Shown here: positions 5,517 through 7,214 of the stretch, piece after piece
Position numbering within the stretch: position 1 is the first letter of the stretch
How the letters are laid out: every line of letters starts with the position of its first letter
Assembly (NCBI GenBank): GCA_018260275.1
Contig: JAGLBK010000136.1
Span: forward strand, 1-7,214
DNA: 7,214 bases
Direction: 5' to 3'
DNA from: Deinococcus sp.
GTDB taxonomy: Bacteria > Deinococcota > Deinococci > Deinococcales > Deinococcaceae
The notes under the pieces: model-generated
Told to the model about the DNA's origin: nothing
The model's database searches: none
The model's input: only the letters and a program-made list of their open reading frames with translations
Translations under genes and position numbers: made by a program

Positions 5517-6845
5517 ATGATTGACCTTTGTATTCGGGGCGCGGCTGTGGTGACTGCAGGCGGCGTGCAGCAGGGAGCCGTCAACGTCGCGGGCGGAAAG
5601 ATCGTGAGTCTGGGGGAGGCCCTGCCCGCCCGCGAAACGGTGGACGCCACTGGCAAAGTGCTGCTGCCTGGGCTGGTCGATCTGCACGTGCATTTTTCCG
5701 AACCCGGGCGCGACTGGGAAGGCTGGGACACGGGCACGCGTTCGGCGGCGGCGGGCGGGGTGACGACGGTGGTCGATATGCCGCTCAACGCCATTCCGGC
5801 GACCACCGACGCGGCGGCGCTGGCGCTCAAGCTGGCCGCCGCGCAGGGGCAGGCCCACGTGGATTACGCGCTGTGGGGCGGGCTGGTGCGCGACAACCGG
5901 GCGCAGGTCGCGGAGCTGCTGGGCGGCGGCGTCATCGGCCTCAAGGCGTTCATGTACGACACCACCGACCCGACCTTTCCCCCCGCGCCCGACGGGATTC
6001 TGTACACCGGGATGCAGCAGCTCGCGGCGCGGGGCGGCCTGCTCAGTGTCCATGCCGAGAACAGCGACCTGATTCATACCCTGGTCGCTGACCTGCGCTC
6101 GGCGGGCCGCCACGACCCCCAGGCCTGGCTGGAAGCCCACCCACCGGTGACCGAAGTCGAGGCGGTGGCGCGGGCCATTCGCTTTGCGAGTGAAACTGGC
6201 TGCCGCCTGCACATCGTTCACGTGTCGCTGCCCGCCTCGGTGCGGCTGGTATCGCAGGCCAAAGCCAGTGGTGTCCGCGTGACCTGCGAGGTCTGCGCCC
6301 ACCACCTTACGCTGAACGCCGACGATTTCCGGCGGATCGGGCCAGCGGCCAAATGTGCCCCGCCACTGCGCGAAAAAGCCGACGTAGACGAACTGTGGGC
6401 GCTCCTGCTAGCGGGTGAAATAGACACGGTCGCCAGTGATCACTCGCCCTGCACCGAGGCCATGAAAGAGGGCGACATCTGGCAGACCTGGGGCGGAATC
6501 AACGGGGTACAGCTGACACTGCCGCTGCTGCTGACCGAGGGCCTGGGGCGCGGCCTGAGTTGGCCGCAACTGGCCGGGCTGTGCTGCACCCGCCCCGCCG
6601 AACTGGCCGGGCTGCCGCATAAAGGCCAGCTGGCCGCCGGAGCAGACGCCGATCTGGTGCTGGTCGATCCGGCTGAGCGCTGGACCCTGCAACGCGCAGA
6701 TCTGCTGACCCGCCACCCGTGGAGCCCCTTTCTGGGCCGGGAATTCACGGGCCGGGTCGAGCGGGTCTGGCTGCGTGGAGAAGCCGTTCACGGGGCTGGG
6801 GCGGTCCAGGGCCGTGGACGCTGGCAGACGGTTCAGGAGGCTTAG
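5517..6845 (+). CDS. allB: Allantoinase
   Basis: The enzyme hydrolyses allantoin to allantoate in purine breakdown. It is a cytoplasmic amidohydrolase (cyclic amidohydrolase/dihydroorotase-like superfamily) of 442 residues, close to the usual 440-455. The binuclear metal site is complete: His57 and His59 (DLHVHFSEPGR), the carboxylated Lys143 (GLKAFM), His179 (VHAEN), His235 (IVHVS) and Asp308 (ASDHSPC). The N-terminal small beta domain (1-50) and the C-terminal SPFLGREFTGRVERVWLRG segment fit allantoinase better than dihydroorotase or hydantoinase. I chose ATG 5517 over GTG 5499, which abuts the terminator T-tract and adds only six residues before the conserved first strand. The neighbouring permease and GntR regulator support an allantoin-use locus. 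Uricase and allantoicase are not in the window. Confidence 0.93.
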   Translation: MIDLCIRGAAVVTAGGVQQGAVNVAGGKIVSLGEALPARETVDATGKVLLPGLVDLHVHFSEPGRDWEGWDTGTRSAAAGGVTTVVDMPLNAIPATTDAAALALKLAAAQGQAHVDYALWGGLVRDNRAQVAELLGGGVIGLKAFMYDTTDPTFPPAPDGILYTGMQQLAARGGLLSVHAENSDLIHTLVADLRSAGRHDPQAWLEAHPPVTEVEAVARAIRFASETGCRLHIVHVSLPASVRLVSQAKASGVRVTCEVCAHHLTLNADDFRRIGPAAKCAPPLREKADVDELWALLLAGEIDTVASDHSPCTEAMKEGDIWQTWGGINGVQLTLPLLLTEGLGRGLSWPQLAGLCCTRPAELAGLPHKGQLAAGADADLVLVDPAERWTLQRADLLTRHPWSPFLGREFTGRVERVWLRGEAVHGAGAVQGRGRWQTVQEA

Positions 6846-6882
6846 AAAGAGTTACCTTACGCAGCCTGTAGCGGGGCTGGGC

Positions 6883-6920
6883 GCTCTAAGGCAGACAGGG
6901 ATTGTGGTTAGAGCCTTTCT
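6883..6920 (+). terminator. Weak candidate terminator after allantoinase
   Basis: GCTCTAA (6883-6889) and TTAGAGC (6908-6914) form a perfect 7-bp inverted repeat with an 18-nt loop, followed by CCTTTCT. The large loop and short T-run make it a poor intrinsic terminator, but it is the only candidate close to the allantoinase stop. Confidence 0.3.
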
Positions 6921-6927
6921 CTGACTT

Positions 6928-6955
6928 ACGCTCACGTTGGCAGAGTCAACAGCGT
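6928..6955. repeat. Imperfect inverted repeat in the allB-hemL spacer
   Basis: ACGCT (6928-6932) pairs with AGCGT (6951-6955) and GTTG (6936-6939) with CAAC (6947-6950), leaving a 3-nt bulge and a 7-nt loop. A further short palindrome, GCTC-TGCT-GAGC, follows at 6965-6976. The 243-bp spacer holds no credible gene; its function is unknown. Confidence 0.4.
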
Positions 6956-7076
6956 TCGCTTCATGCTCTGCTGAGCAGCTTTGCAAGTCCGTTCGGATTT
7001 CAGTCCCAGTCCTGGTTGATTCAAGTGCAGCCTGTCTGAGTCTTCCGGTCTGGTCCTCCCTGACCTGCCCATCCGT

Positions 7077-7088
7077 TAGCCTGTCATC
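7077..7088 (+). promoter_or_regulatory. Leaderless-type promoter of hemL
   Basis: TAGCCT (7077-7082) fits the Deinococcus TANNNT -10 pattern and is followed by exactly 6 nt before ATG 7089. The preceding 30 bases are pyrimidine-rich with no Shine-Dalgarno. No convincing -35 is visible at 16-18 bp. Confidence 0.55.
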
Positions 7089-7214
7089 ATGACGGTCCCT
7101 TCCAACACTGCTCAATCCGAAGCCCTGTTCGCCCGCGCCAAAGCCGTGACGCCCGGCGGGGTCAACAGCCCCGTCCGCGCCTTCAAAAGTGTGGGGGGCG
7201 TGCCGCGCTTCATC
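7089..7214 (+). CDS. hemL: Glutamate-1-semialdehyde 2,1-aminomutase, N-terminal part (cut by window edge)
   Basis: The first 42 codons are present and the frame runs off the window. The enzyme is a PLP-dependent aminomutase that makes 5-aminolevulinate from glutamate-1-semialdehyde in the C5 pathway to haem and other tetrapyrroles. The N-terminus SEALFARAKAVTPGGVNSPV followed by RAFKSVGGVPRFI is highly characteristic of HemL: the VTPGGVNSPVRAF block forms part of the conserved entry segment. The catalytic lysine lies far beyond the visible part. ATG 7089 is supported by alignment of the conserved block about 20 residues in, and by the leaderless-type -10. It has no obvious functional link to the allantoin genes upstream. 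Confidence 0.93.
   Translation, partial: MTVPSNTAQSEALFARAKAVTPGGVNSPVRAFKSVGGVPRFI

Noticed and set aside
5379..6305. A 308-codon minus-strand frame opposite allantoinase
   Set aside because: The plus-strand protein has every allantoinase metal ligand, and the antisense translation is Arg/His-rich with no recognisable family.
6861..7035. 9-bp direct repeat GCAGCCTGT (6861-6869 and 7027-7035) flanking the spacer, like a target-site duplication
   Set aside because: The enclosed 157 bp have no matching terminal inverted repeats and no transposase remnant. A single 9-mer repeat in a span this size is easily due to chance.
6852..7115. An 87-codon minus-strand frame across the allB-hemL spacer
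   Set aside because: It starts inside hemL, has no recognised motif and overlaps the hemL promoter. The composition looks like chance.

Overview
The window is GC-rich bacterial DNA that most resembles Deinococcus. The reasons are the gene families and codon choice, and two or three genes that lack a Shine-Dalgarno sequence but carry a -10 hexamer exactly 6 nt before the start codon. That arrangement is typical of leaderless transcripts, which are common in Deinococcus. The genus is inferred; no marker gene proves it.

Positions 1-1048 hold the last codons of an ABC transporter membrane permease, overlapping by ATGA a complete ABC ATPase with a C-terminal TOBE-like extension (ferric iron/thiamine/polyamine class). 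Positions 1169-2257 encode an exported two-domain protein with its own promoter: a CsgG-like N-terminal domain, an Ala/Pro linker and an unrecognised C-terminal domain. Positions 2292-2933 encode thiamine pyrophosphokinase, apparently leaderless from a GTG. An ABC importer next to this kinase makes thiamine uptake and activation a reasonable but unproven reading.

Positions 2997-6845 look like a small purine (allantoin) utilisation locus. A GntR/FCD-family regulator on the minus strand is divergent from an NCS1-family nucleobase/allantoin permease. Their shared 267-bp spacer carries several TTGT-n-ACAA-type repeats that are likely operators. The permease ends in a strong intrinsic terminator, and allantoinase follows immediately, so it probably has its own promoter. 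No uricase, allantoicase or ureidoglycolate enzyme is present in the window.

Positions 6846-7088 are a non-coding spacer with several inverted repeats. The window ends in the first 42 codons of glutamate-1-semialdehyde aminomutase (hemL, tetrapyrrole synthesis), which again shows a leaderless-type start.

I did not find a convincing new defence, mobile or RNA system. The best leads are the leaderless promoter set, the GntR operator cluster, the terminator-embedded start of the allantoinase transcription unit, and the CsgG-like protein with its unassigned C-terminal domain.
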